Assembly (NCBI RefSeq): GCF_022602565.1
Contig: NZ_JALBCV010000002.1
Coordinates: 392,147 to 441,530, forward strand
Source of the DNA: Rosenbergiella metrosideri
Lineage (GTDB): Bacteria > Pseudomonadota > Gammaproteobacteria > Enterobacterales > Enterobacteriaceae
DNA: 49,384 bases
Direction of reading: 5' to 3'
Every line of letters begins with the position of its first letter. Position 1 is the stretch's first letter. A program made the translations under genes and the position numbers. Positions 17,904-29,100 of the stretch are shown piece after piece. The notes below the pieces were generated by a model that was given only the letters and a program-made list of their open reading frames with translations, was not told the origin of the DNA and did no database searches.

Positions 17904-20081
17904 ATGAAAACGCATCCTTACTATGAGCCTTGGTTGCAGGCGATGTTGAGTGTTGCAAAATTTTATCGTCTGGATTTCTCTCAAGAACATGTCCGGATGA
18001 CCATTAATCATGAAAGCCAATCCCCGGAACAATGGGTATTGGAAGATATGGCGAAACAATTGGGTCTTAGTCTGCGCACTGTGGCGGCGGATCCGCATCT
18101 TCTTGACCCGTATCGTTTGCCCTTAGTGGTGGAACTGACCGAACAGCAGATTGCCGTCATCACCAAAATGGATGATAGCGGTTCGCTTAGCCTTCAATTT
18201 AGCGGTGAACAAGGCTTAGAGACCAGGCTAACGCGGGAAGAACTCGCCGCACGCCTGCAACGTATCATTGTATTACGACCGGTAGAATCGGTGCGTGATG
18301 CGCGCGTTGATGACTATATCCAACCCTATCAAAAAAATTGGTTCTGGCAGCTCGCTCTTAAAGATTGGCGGCGCTACAGCGATATCATGATCGTTGCCCT
18401 AGTCGCCAACGTGTTGGCGTTGTCAGGTATGATTTTTTCAATGCAAATCTACGATCGTGTTGTCCCTGCACAATCTGTGCCAACGCTTTGGGTACTCTTC
18501 AGTGGCGTCATGATTGCCATTTTATTTGAGTTTACGATGCGCATGTTACGTGTGCATATTTCGGATGTGATCGGTAAGCGTGCCGATTTACGTATTTCCG
18601 AACGAGTATTCGCCCATGCGTTGCGGATCAAGAATGGTAAGCGTTCCCGCTCAACAGGGTCCTTTATCTCACAAATCCGAGAGCTAGAGTCGGTGCGTGA
18701 GCTTATTACCTCGACCACCATCTCGGCCTTTTCCGACTTACCTTTCTTCTTATTTTTTGTGGCGATCTTATGGATGATCGGCGGGCCGCTCGTGTTCGTC
18801 GTGTTATTAGCCGTGCCACTGTTAGTGATTCCGGGATTATTGATCCAGATTCCCCTCGCTAAATTATCGGCAGAAGGGATGCGTGAGTCGGCGATTCGTA
18901 ACGCGACGTTAGTTGAAGCGGTACAGGGCATTGAAGACATTAAACTGATGCGCGCGGAGCAGCGTTTTCAGAATCAGTGGAACAACACTAACGATGTAGC
19001 CGCAACGGTTGGTATGAAACAACGCTGGCTGACCGGCTTATTGATGACTTGGACCCAAGAAGTCCAATCGATCGTCTATGCCGTGGTACTGCTTGTGGGT
19101 TGCTACTTAGTCATGAGTGGGGATATGACCACCGGCGCCCTGGTGGGAACTTCCATTCTTGCCTCACGGACTATTGCACCGCTGTCACAAATTTCTGGCG
19201 TACTGTCACGTTGGCAATCAGCGAAAGTCGCTCGTAAAGGGCTGGATGAGTTAATGCAACGACCGATCGATGACCCTTTAGCCAGTAAACGTGTTCATAA
19301 AGCTCATCTTCAAGGTCATTATCAGCTGAAGAACGTCAGTTTCTACTATGACGAGGAAGAGAAAACAGAAGTCTTAAGTCTTGCGCAATTGACGATCAAA
19401 CCCGGCGAGAAAATCGCCTTATTAGGACGCAATGGCTCTGGTAAAAGTACCTTATTGCAGTTACTTGCTGCCATGCAAGAACCCCAAGCGGGCAGTATCT
19501 TGTTAGACGATATCGCACTAGCCCACCTCGACCCTGCTGATTTACGGCGTGATATGCAATTACTGACCCAGCACGCACGGCTATTTTTCGGTTCGATCCG
19601 CGACAACATTACGCTGGGGAATCCGTTAGCCAGCGATGAAGAGATCCACCATGCGCTAACCTTGAGTGGAGCCCTCGACTTTGTGCGCAACCAAAAGCTA
19701 GGCTTAAATGCGCTGGTCAATGAAGGGGGCTTTGGTATGTCGGGCGGACAGCGCCAGGCATTATTATTGTCGCGTGCAATATTAACCTCGCCCTCCATTT
19801 TATTATTAGACGAACCGACCGCTTCCTTAGACGAGATGAGCGAACAACATTTTATTCATGCGTTACGCCAGTGGCTCAATCCTAGCAAAACACTCGTGAT
19901 TGCCACCCACCGCCTAGCAGCCCTTGAACTGGTTGATCGGATTATCATTCTTGATAACGGCAAAATTATCAAAGATGGTCCGCGCGACGCTATTTTACAG
20001 CAGAGTGGATTGTCACGCCCTGGGGCAACGCGTCGAGTGACCTTACGTAATACGCCGACCACTGAAGAGGCCAACGCATGA
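17904..20081 (+). CDS. Type I secretion ABC exporter with C39-like domain (LapB/BapC type)
   Basis: This 725-residue protein has three parts. Residues 1-130 form a C39 peptidase-like domain without a cysteine near its N-terminus, so it should bind substrate and not cleave it. A six-helix membrane domain spans about 150-450 (for example LVANVLALSGMIFSMQIYDRVVP and FLFFVAILWMIGGPLVFVVLLAV). The C-terminal ATPase has Walker A LLGRNGSGKSTLL, signature MSGGQRQALLLSRAI, Walker B ILLLDEPTASLDE and the switch histidine in IATHRL. It is the energy-coupling inner-membrane pump for the adhesin encoded just before it. It overlaps the HlyD-like gene by four bases (ATGA), which suggests translational coupling. 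The operon order makes the giant adhesin its obvious substrate. Confidence 0.93.
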   Translation: MKTHPYYEPWLQAMLSVAKFYRLDFSQEHVRMTINHESQSPEQWVLEDMAKQLGLSLRTVAADPHLLDPYRLPLVVELTEQQIAVITKMDDSGSLSLQFSGEQGLETRLTREELAARLQRIIVLRPVESVRDARVDDYIQPYQKNWFWQLALKDWRRYSDIMIVALVANVLALSGMIFSMQIYDRVVPAQSVPTLWVLFSGVMIAILFEFTMRMLRVHISDVIGKRADLRISERVFAHALRIKNGKRSRSTGSFISQIRELESVRELITSTTISAFSDLPFFLFFVAILWMIGGPLVFVVLLAVPLLVIPGLLIQIPLAKLSAEGMRESAIRNATLVEAVQGIEDIKLMRAEQRFQNQWNNTNDVAATVGMKQRWLTGLLMTWTQEVQSIVYAVVLLVGCYLVMSGDMTTGALVGTSILASRTIAPLSQISGVLSRWQSAKVARKGLDELMQRPIDDPLASKRVHKAHLQGHYQLKNVSFYYDEEEKTEVLSLAQLTIKPGEKIALLGRNGSGKSTLLQLLAAMQEPQAGSILLDDIALAHLDPADLRRDMQLLTQHARLFFGSIRDNITLGNPLASDEEIHHALTLSGALDFVRNQKLGLNALVNEGGFGMSGGQRQALLLSRAILTSPSILLLDEPTASLDEMSEQHFIHALRQWLNPSKTLVIATHRLAALELVDRIIILDNGKIIKDGPRDAILQQSGLSRPGATRRVTLRNTPTTEEANA

Positions 20082-21253
20082 GTGAAATTAATCAATACAA
20101 CAGTCGCTTACGGGAACCAAAATTACCGCGTTCAACGCTGGTTGCGTGGAGCCTGTTTGCCTTGCTCTGCGTGTTTATTACTTGGGCGAGTTTTTTCCAC
20201 TTGGATGAAGTGACAACCGGTAATGGTAAAGTCGTGCCTTCCTCACATGAACAAGTGATTCAATCGTTGGAAGGGGGCATCGTCCATAATTTATTTGTGA
20301 AAGAGGGCGATATTGTTGAAGAAGGTCAACCCCTTGCCCAGTTGGACCGGACTAAAACGCAGTACAGTGTGATGGAGAGCGAGTCGAGATTGAATGCCGC
20401 GCTGGCAACGGCGGCGCGGTTGAATGCCGAAGTGAATGGTACGCCTTTAACCTTTCCTCCAGAGATTATGAATGACAGTGGATTGATTAAACAGGAAACC
20501 GCGTTGTATGAGTCACGACGCGCCAGTTTAGCAAAAGGGCTAGCGGGATTACGCGAAGGGGTGGTGTTAGTGCAACGAGAACTGACCATGACACAGCCTT
20601 TAGTGAAATTGGGGGCGGCCAGCAATGTGGAAGTGTTACGCTTACAGCGGCAGAAAAACGATCTGGAAAGTAAGATTACCGAGATGCAAAACCAGTATTA
20701 CGTGAAGGCCCGTGAAGAGTTAGCGAAAGCGAATGAAGAAATTGAAGCGCAACGCTCCGTTACTCGTGGTCGGGAGGATTCACTGACTCGTCTTACCTTC
20801 AATGCTCCCGTACGTGGCATTGTAAAAGATATTGATGTGACCACGGTGGGCGGCGTTATTCCCCCTAATGGTAAGTTAATGACCTTGGTGCCGCTCGATG
20901 ATCAAATGGTTATTGAGGCAAAAATCGCGCCCCGCGACGTGGCATTTATCCATCCCGGTCAGAAGGCGATGGTAAAGATTACTGCTTATGATTACTCCAT
21001 TTTTGGCGGATTACCGGGCGAGGTTACTATGATATCGCCCGATACCATTCAAGATGAGGTGAAACGCGATATTTTTTACTATCGAGTCTATATCCGCACC
21101 AACAGTAATCATTTGGAAAACCGCGATCATAAGCAGTTCCCCATCTTTCCCGGCATGATTGCAACGGTTGATATCAAAACCGGCCATAAAACGGTATTGC
21201 AATATCTCATTAAGCCGTTAAATAAAGCGAAAGAAGCGTTACGCGAACGTTAA
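20078..21253 (+). CDS. HlyD-like periplasmic adaptor of the type I secretion system
   Basis: This 391-residue protein has a short cytoplasmic N-terminus and one membrane segment at about residues 24-43 (VAWSLFALLCVFITWASFF). The lipoyl half-motif GNGKVVPSSHEQVIQSLEGGIV and VKEGDIVEEGQPLAQLD follow. A long coiled coil (about 95-230) leads to the second half-motif (LTFNAPVRGIVKDIDVTTVGGVIPP) and a beta-barrel region. It bridges the ABC exporter and the TolC-like channel. The ATG overlaps the exporter stop as ATGA. It is the last gene of the operon, followed by a hairpin. Confidence 0.93.
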   Translation: MSEINQYNSRLREPKLPRSTLVAWSLFALLCVFITWASFFHLDEVTTGNGKVVPSSHEQVIQSLEGGIVHNLFVKEGDIVEEGQPLAQLDRTKTQYSVMESESRLNAALATAARLNAEVNGTPLTFPPEIMNDSGLIKQETALYESRRASLAKGLAGLREGVVLVQRELTMTQPLVKLGAASNVEVLRLQRQKNDLESKITEMQNQYYVKAREELAKANEEIEAQRSVTRGREDSLTRLTFNAPVRGIVKDIDVTTVGGVIPPNGKLMTLVPLDDQMVIEAKIAPRDVAFIHPGQKAMVKITAYDYSIFGGLPGEVTMISPDTIQDEVKRDIFYYRVYIRTNSNHLENRDHKQFPIFPGMIATVDIKTGHKTVLQYLIKPLNKAKEALRER

Positions 21254-21262
21254 TCGTTGATA

Positions 21263-21289
21263 GACCAGGCGGGTTAGCCCCGTCTGGTC
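21263..21289 (+). terminator. Terminator-like hairpin after the secretion operon
   Basis: An 11-base stem, GACCAGGCGGG paired with CCCGTCTGGTC through one G-T wobble, begins ten bases after the HlyD-like stop. Only ATTCTT follows, so the U tract is weak. Its position at the operon end supports a terminator role. Confidence 0.55.
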
Positions 21290-21443
21290 AGATTCTTGCT
21301 AACTTCACTGATCTTCTTTCGTCACACCCTGATCAAAAAAACATCAATTTCGGATAATTAACGTTGCTCATGGACGCTATTTGTTATATTTTGACGTAAA
21401 ATTTCACTATTCTTAACGAATTCTTAATATCTCAGAGTCAAGT

Positions 21444-23153
21444 ATGTCATCAAGGATGAAGCCCCTTTCTTATACTATCCAAGTGATAACGGCCGGTTTG
21501 ACAGCTTTCACCGCATTAGCCTACGCCGCCCCCTTTATCGACCAGCAACAACAGCATATCCAGACGCAGCAATCGGCCAAAGACGCCCAACTGACGCCTG
21601 CGACGCCCGATATCTCACTCGATAAATCGTTACCGAAAAATATCGAAGGTCCTTTTGTTCAGGAAAGCCCGTGCTTCCCGATTAAAAAAGTGCATTTGAC
21701 TGGAACCGATCCCTTACCTTGGTGGTTTCGAGTGCAGGCGATCGCCGATCAGGGGGTGGGGCACTGTCTTGGTGTGCAAGGGATCAATCAGTTAATGGGG
21801 CGTATACAAAACCGGTTGATTACACACGGATGGGTAACCTCTCGCGTGCTGGTTCCCGCTCAAGACCTCAGTCAGGGAGAATTAACGCTGTCGGTCGTCG
21901 CTGGAAAGTTGGGGCAAGTGCGTTATGCGGCAGGCTCTGATCAGCGTGCAACCTTGGCAACGTCAGTCCCCGGCTCCTCTGGAAAATTATTGGACCTGCG
22001 TGATATCGAACAAGGACTTGAAAATCAACAACGCCTGCCCACCGTTGAAGATACGATGGAAATTGTCCCGGGTGAAAAAGAGGGTGAGAGTGACGTCGTC
22101 ATCACTCGTCGACAGGCGAAAATATGGCGGGTCAATCTTTGGGCCGACGACTCGGGAACCAAAAGTACAGGTCGTACGCAAGTCGGTGGGATGTTAGCCG
22201 TGGATAATCCCTTTTCACTCAGTGATTTACTCTATGTTTCCGCCAGCCATGACATTGGATTTAAAGGACATAAACAGAGTAAAAATATCAACGGCCATTA
22301 CTCTGTTCCTCTCGGCTACTGGTTGCTTGAAGTAACAGGTGGCGAATATGACTACGTTCAGAATGTGGCGGGATATAACGGTGATATCCGCTACTCTGGA
22401 AAAAGTAAAAATCTTAATGTTGGGGTAAGTCGCGTCATTCAGCGCAACGCCAGCGGTAAAACCACACTGCGCAGTAGCTTGCTGATCCGTGAGTTACAAA
22501 ACTATATCGATCGAAGCGAAATTGAGGTGCAACGCCGACGAACCAGTGCGTGGCAGTTAGGTCTTGACCATCGGCATTATTTTGGCCCCGTTACGCTTAA
22601 TGGCAGTGTGAATTACCAACATGGTACCCGTTGGTTCGGAGCGTTACCCGCCTATGAAGAGCAATATGAAGCCGGTTATCGCGCGACGGCGAAAAGTAAA
22701 ATATTCACTTGGAACCTTGGACTGGACTGGCCTTTTCAGCTGGCTGACCAGAACTTCCGTTATCAACTCACCTATCTTCGCCAACAGAGTTCGACGCCAT
22801 TAACCTCTCCCGATCAGTTAGCGATTGGTAACCGTTGGACAGTTCGAGGCTTTAACGGTGAACGAACGCTCAGTGCCAGTCACGGCTGGTATGTACAAAA
22901 TACGGTTGCATGGCAGACGCCGCTGCCGAGTCAAGAACTCTATCTTGGCGCGGACTATGGCGAAGTCGGGGGGCGCAGTGACGGCTCTACGCTGATTGGC
23001 CGACATTTAGCGGGCAGTGTAGTCGGGGTAAGAGGATCCTTGTCAAGTATGGGATTGGGATATGACCTCTTTGCAGGGACGCCATTAGCTAAACCCAAGG
23101 GGTTTAAGACTGACAAGGTGACCTTTGGATTTAGCGTCAATTGGCAGTATTAA
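21444..23153 (+). CDS. cdiB: CdiB two-partner secretion outer-membrane transporter
   Basis: This 569-residue protein is of the usual length for the CdiB/ShlB/FhaC family. It has a signal peptide ending near ALAYAA, a Gln-rich linker helix region, and two POTRA domains. The first POTRA begins at CFPIKKVHLTG and carries a second cysteine in GHCLGVQGINQL; the next begins near LTLSVVAGKLGQVRY. A 16-strand barrel starts near RRQAKIWRVNLWADDSGTKSTGRTQ and ends with the aromatic terminus FGFSVNWQY. It exports CdiA across the outer membrane. The cdiA ATG follows 14 bases after its stop. The start at 21444 is chosen because the next ATG (21456) has its AGG abutting the start codon. Confidence 0.93.
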   Translation: MSSRMKPLSYTIQVITAGLTAFTALAYAAPFIDQQQQHIQTQQSAKDAQLTPATPDISLDKSLPKNIEGPFVQESPCFPIKKVHLTGTDPLPWWFRVQAIADQGVGHCLGVQGINQLMGRIQNRLITHGWVTSRVLVPAQDLSQGELTLSVVAGKLGQVRYAAGSDQRATLATSVPGSSGKLLDLRDIEQGLENQQRLPTVEDTMEIVPGEKEGESDVVITRRQAKIWRVNLWADDSGTKSTGRTQVGGMLAVDNPFSLSDLLYVSASHDIGFKGHKQSKNINGHYSVPLGYWLLEVTGGEYDYVQNVAGYNGDIRYSGKSKNLNVGVSRVIQRNASGKTTLRSSLLIRELQNYIDRSEIEVQRRRTSAWQLGLDHRHYFGPVTLNGSVNYQHGTRWFGALPAYEEQYEAGYRATAKSKIFTWNLGLDWPFQLADQNFRYQLTYLRQQSSTPLTSPDQLAIGNRWTVRGFNGERTLSASHGWYVQNTVAWQTPLPSQELYLGADYGEVGGRSDGSTLIGRHLAGSVVGVRGSLSSMGLGYDLFAGTPLAKPKGFKTDKVTFGFSVNWQY

Positions 23154-23167
23154 TACAGGGATGAAAA

Positions 23168-26100
23168 ATGAATAAGCACTGTTACCGGATTATCTTTAAC
23201 CGTTGTCTACAACGACTGGTGGTCGTGTCGGAGTTGGCACGACGTGCAGGGGGGCCGTCGACCTGCAGTCAACCTGTACAACCTTCGATGCTCGCGACAC
23301 TCCGACCCCTTACCTTTGCGCTGATCATCGCGGGGAGCGCCATCAGCCCCTTTGCGCACGCCGCGGGTATTGTTGCTGATCCGAATGCACCCCGGGGGCA
23401 GCAACCCACGGTACAACGAACCGGTAACGGTTTACCTCAAGTCGATATCCGCGCCCCAAACAGCCAAGGGCTGTCTCACAATACTTATCGTCAATTTGAC
23501 GTTGATCAACGTGGCGCGATTTTAAACAATAGTCAACATGCGACACCGACTCAGTTAGCGGGGCAAATTGCCGGCAACCCGTGGCTGGCGAAAGGCTCCG
23601 CCAAAGTGATCCTTAATGAAGTCAACAGTGCGAACCCTAGTCAGTTGCGTGGGTTTATTGAGGTGGCGGGACGTAAAGCCGATGTGATCATTGCTAACCC
23701 AGCGGGGATAAGCTGCAGTGGTTGCGGTGTGATCAACGCAGGGCGTAATACGTTAGCGGCTGGGCGTGTTCGATTAGAAAATGGCCAAATCTCGGGTTAT
23801 GACGTTGATCGTGGGCGCATTACCATCAGTGGTGCAGGGATGAACGGCACAGGTCAAGATTATACTCGGCTGATTGCGCGTGCGGTCGAGGTCAATGGTC
23901 GCGTGCAAGCGGGTGATCTTAAAGTCACTACCGGACATAACCAAACCGATGCCGACGGCAACGTCGTAAAGGTTAAAAACGATGATCCCGCTGGACGCCC
24001 CACCTTTGCCATCGATACCGCCGCCTTAGCGGGAATGTATGCCAACCGTATTACGTTGGTGGGCACTGAGCAAGGGGTCGGGGTGCGTAACCGTGGCGAG
24101 ATCGGCGCGGCACAAGGCCATTTCACGTTGGATGCCAGCGGTAAATTAACCAATACAGGGGTTGTGCAAGCTCAGCAAAACGTTGCTCTACACACGGCAG
24201 GGATGGATAACACGGGACAAATCGCTGCCGCAGGCAATATTACCGCTGCCAGCCAGGGGGACATTAACAATGCTGGGCAAATTCGCGCGCAAGGTGATCT
24301 GCAACTCTCAGCAAGCGGGAAATTAGTCAGTCAGTCCAGTTCGACCTTAGTGGCCGGGCATAATGCGACACTGCAAGCGAATACCATCACTAACCAGCAT
24401 GGCAGCGCCTTAGGGGCAGGTATTGATGCACAAGGTCAAGCGACGGCCACGGGCCAGCTTACTCTTGCCGCGACCCAACAATTACAGAGCCACGGCACCC
24501 ACCTCAGCCATGATCACATTAGCCTGACGGGTAAAGAGGTTGACCTCAGCGATAGTCAAACCCAAGCGAATCAGGTGAAGGTGACGGCTCAGGAAGGCGA
24601 TTTACACCTTGACCGCGCACAGCTTGCTGCGCAGCAGGTGACCCTGAGCACCCCAGGAAAGCTAACCAACCGGCAGGGTAAATTGATTGCCCAGGCAGTC
24701 GATTTGACCGCCACAAAAGGAGTGGATAACCATGGGGGCGCCATTATTTCACAAGGCCCTCAGGCGTTGAGGCTCGATAGCGAACAGATCGACAACACGC
24801 AAGGCACTCTTGCCAGCGCCAGCGACCTTAGCCTAACCAGTCAAGATCTCAATAACAGAGGGGGCTTGGTACAAGCCGCGGACGGACTGTCGATTACGAC
24901 TCAGGGCGGAACCCTCACTAACGCCGACACCCAAGCCGATAGCTTGGGCTTGAGAGCGGGTGGAACGCTTGCGATACAGGCACAAACCATCGATAACCGT
25001 AGCGGATTGATGGCGGGCAAAACAATTACCGCCACAGGCGAGCAGTGGGATAATCGTCTAGGCGAGGTGATTAGCGATCAAGCGTTAACCCTTAACGCCT
25101 CGCAACTCGCTAATCAGCAGGGCTTACTCAGCGCACAAAACGGATCGCTTAAGGTACACACAACCGGGGAGCTGAACAATCAACACGGCACGTTGCAGAG
25201 TCAAGCTGCGCTGACGCTGACGGCCGATTCACTGGATAATGATCAAGGAAAGATTGTGGCCGCGCAATCTGGCGTCACGGTTCACACTCAGGGAGCGCTC
25301 ACCAACCATGCTGGGAGTATTTCGGCCCGTGATCAGGTTAGCCTAGACAGTGCCGCGCTGACTAACCAGCAGGGAAGAATCACCGCCGTTGAGGGACCGC
25401 TGACCCTCAGCACCGCCGGTGTCGTCGATAACCGTCAGGGGGTGCTGCAAACGGGCGGCGCGTTCGCCGTTACGGCAGAGCAACTGAATAACCAAGCGGG
25501 GACGTTACACTCGACGCAAGGCCAAGGGGCGTTACATCTTAGCGAGAGCTTGGATAACCAACAAGGTCTGATCAGCGCAGCCAAAGACTTACAAATTGAG
25601 AGTGGTCAGCTGAACAATCAACAGGGGGTGCTGATCGCTAAAACTCTCGACCTGCAGACAGCAGCCTTAACCAATCAGGCGGGGCTGATCCAAGGCAGTG
25701 ATCGCCTCGCCATTACTACGCAGGGTCAAACGCTTAACAATCGCGAGACGGATAGCGCGAGTCTTGGCCTACGCTCCGCGGGGGAGCTTATCCTCAACAG
25801 TGGTGAGCTAGACAATGCGAAAGGTGTGATTGCGGGGCGTGACCTCGCAATTACGGCACAAAGTCTTGATAACCAGCTAGGCAGCCTGCTTGCCAGCGAG
25901 ACAAACCAGTTAACGCTACAAAGCTTACAGAATGGTCAAGGGTCAATACAGTCGGGGGGAAATACCTCGGTGGATCTGGGGCAAGGTGAATTTGCCAATC
26001 AGCAAGGCCAACTGCTTGCTGGCGGTAGCATTACCCTGCAAGCGGGGGTGCTCAATAATCAGTCCGGGCAACTACAAGGTGGACAAGGTCTGTCACTGAG

Positions 26101-29100
26101 TGGCACACAACTCAACAACCAAGGCGGTAAAGTGCTATCGGGTGCTGATCTGTCGACCTTGGTTGCCCAAGCGATTAACGATCAGGGAACGCTCTATGCG
26201 GCGGGTAATGCACAGATCACCGCCAGCGAATCGATCCGTAATCAGCACGGGCTAATGAAGGCGGGAGAACAGCTCAGGCTGTCCACTCAGCAGCTGGATA
26301 ATCAGCTCACACGTGATGAAGGGCAGGGGATTGAAGCCCAAACTCTCGCTATCACCGCGGCGAATCTGGATAACCGGCAAGGCAGCTTACGCGCAGGCGA
26401 GTCACTGCATGCGCAGGTGAGCGATACCTTGGCTAACCAACAGGGACTGCTCTCCTCGCAGGGGCAATTAACGATCGGCATACCAGGCAGTGGCGTGAGT
26501 TTGAATAATGACCAAGGCGATATTGTCGCCAATGGTGATGCCGCGCTAACGCTTGGCCAGTTCACTCAGGTTGGTCGGGTGACCTCGGGTAATAACCTGA
26601 GTATAGAGGTCGGCAGCGATTTTCAACAAGACGGCCAACTGGCGGCTGGAAACGATCTGCAGCTGAATACCGCGGGCCACCAACTCAATAATAGCGGTAG
26701 CTTGACGGCAGGCCAGCATCTGACCTTGACCAGTGATCGGCTCACTAACCAGCAGACGGGTGAGATCAACTCAGGCAGCACCACAATCACTAGTCATTAC
26801 CTAGAAAATCAAGGCTTAATCGACGGTGGGCAAGTGTTGCTGCACGCCGATGAACTTCACAATCGTGGTACGGGAAGAATTTACGGTGATCAATTGGTCA
26901 TTGATGCCCCGCTATTGACTAATGAGAGTCTGGAGAATAAAGCGGCAACCATCGCCGGACGGGAAAGTCTGCTTATCGCCACCGATCACCTCACTAACCA
27001 AGATAATAGCCTGATCTACAGTAACGGCGATCTACAGATAGGCGGTGCCTTGGCTGCCGATGGCACGCTTATTGGTCAGGCAACACAGGTTGATAATCTC
27101 AGTGCGACCATTGAGGCGATGGGCCGTCTGGGGATCGCTGCGCAGCACATTGAGAACCGTGACACGCACTTAACAGTCAGTGATGACCTACAAACGGTAT
27201 CGAGCCTAAATGACCTGGTCGAGATTGAGTTTTGTACCGGACGTAAATGGACAGATGCTTGCGGTCGTACCGATGGCGTGCATTATCGGTTCGATGCCAC
27301 CATCGATAAATCCAAATCTCGCGACTATAAAGTGGTATTTAACTTTGATGCGCAAGGGCGTAGTTATGCGCTGGATGCGCAAGGTAACCGCGTCAAATTT
27401 ACCATCGATGGCAAAGAGGATTATCTCTATGTCTATCAGGATGCTGCCAACGGCATTATCTACTTCCACCAGCCGGGTGTGACGGATGCCGGACGGCGAT
27501 TTAATGTTTTCAATTTCGACCAGGTCACCAAAGCCCAAACGGTCAGCAATCAACAGAGCGCCATACTGCGTAGTGGTGGCGATCTCGTCTTAAACGGTGA
27601 CTTGCATAACAAAGATAGCCAGGTGGTGGCGGGCCAAGCGTTAGTCATTAACGGCGCGGTGAATAACGAGGAAACCGAGGTCAAGCAGACTCTCGAACAA
27701 CAAGGTGAACGACTGGCGGGCGGGCGACGTAAAAAGCATAAGCAGACGCGCTATGAAGGCCCCGAAGTCTATCAACCGCCGGTCAGTGAGTTAACGCTAC
27801 CGCTGCATCTCACTGCCCAGCTTCAAGGCCAGGGTGTCGGTGAGGGGCAAACTATTGCCACACAGGTTGCGCCCCCCACAGCGACCGCCGGGGCATCTGA
27901 TTTGTTGGCCAATGTCGCCTTAGCAAAACAAGACCATCAAGCTTTAGTGACCGACGTGCCCCTCCCCGCACCCGTCGATGCCTCGACACAACTGGGGGAG
28001 ACGGCCTCTGCAGGCAATTGGGTTATTCGCACCACGCATGCGCCGGTTAACATTCCTACTACCAGCCTCTATCAGCTTCATCCCGGTACCGACAGTCAGT
28101 ATCTGGTCGAAACCGACCCGCAATTTACGCGGGGTAAATCCACGGTAAGTAGCAGTGATATCTATCAAGACCAGCTTATCAAGCGATTAGGCGATGGCTA
28201 TTATGAGCAATCCTTGGTGCGCGATCAGATCGTACAAGCGACCGGACAACGGTTCTTAACCGGTTATAGCAATGATGAAGCGCAATATCGTGCGCTGCTC
28301 ACCAGTGGCAAAGCCTTTAGTGAGAAATTTGGCATCGCTCCGGGGACAGCATTGAGTGCAGAACAGATGGCTCAGATGACTAGCGATATGGTGCTAATGG
28401 TTAATGAGCGTATCACGTTATCCGATGGCACCACCCAACTGGTGGCGGTACCCAAGCTCTATGCTCGAGTTGATAAAAATCAGTTGAGTGGTAACGGAGC
28501 ATTGTTAGCAGGTAACGCCGTTCAGATCACGACCGCGCAGGATCTGCTCAATAGCGGCACTATCGCTGGCCGCGGGCTGACCGCGATTTCAGCAAGCAAC
28601 CTCCTTAATCTGGGTGATATCAGTGGCAATACCACTCAGTTATTGGCGAGTCACAATATTGTCAACCGGGGCGGCCAATTACTGGGCGGTGATCAACTCA
28701 CCTTACAGGCAGGGCATGACATCCTCAGTCAAACCGAAAGCTTCCAACGGGGGAGTGAAGCATGGACTGGACGCCAAGCGGGGATAGCGGTAACTGGCCA
28801 ACAGGGCCAATTAACGCTGCAAGCCGGGCATGATATCCAGCTAACTGCTAGCGTCTTAAGTAATCAGGGCAACGAGAGCACGACGCGGGTGATCGCCGGT
28901 CACGACCTGAATCTTGATACGGTAAAACAAAGTCACGCAACGGACTATACTCGCGGTAAAAAAGATTATGACCGTAGTCTAGAGACCCATGACCAAGGCT
29001 CCGTCATTAATGCTGGTGGCAGCTTAACGATGCAAGCCGGGAACGATATGACCTTACGCGCTGCAGAAGTGACAGCAGGGGGCGATGCGACACTGACGGC

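Noticed and set aside
21361..21420. cdiBA promoter from TTGACG with a 17-base spacer to TAACGA
   Set aside because: The -35 is good but the -10 matches only two consensus bases, so it is not listed as a feature.
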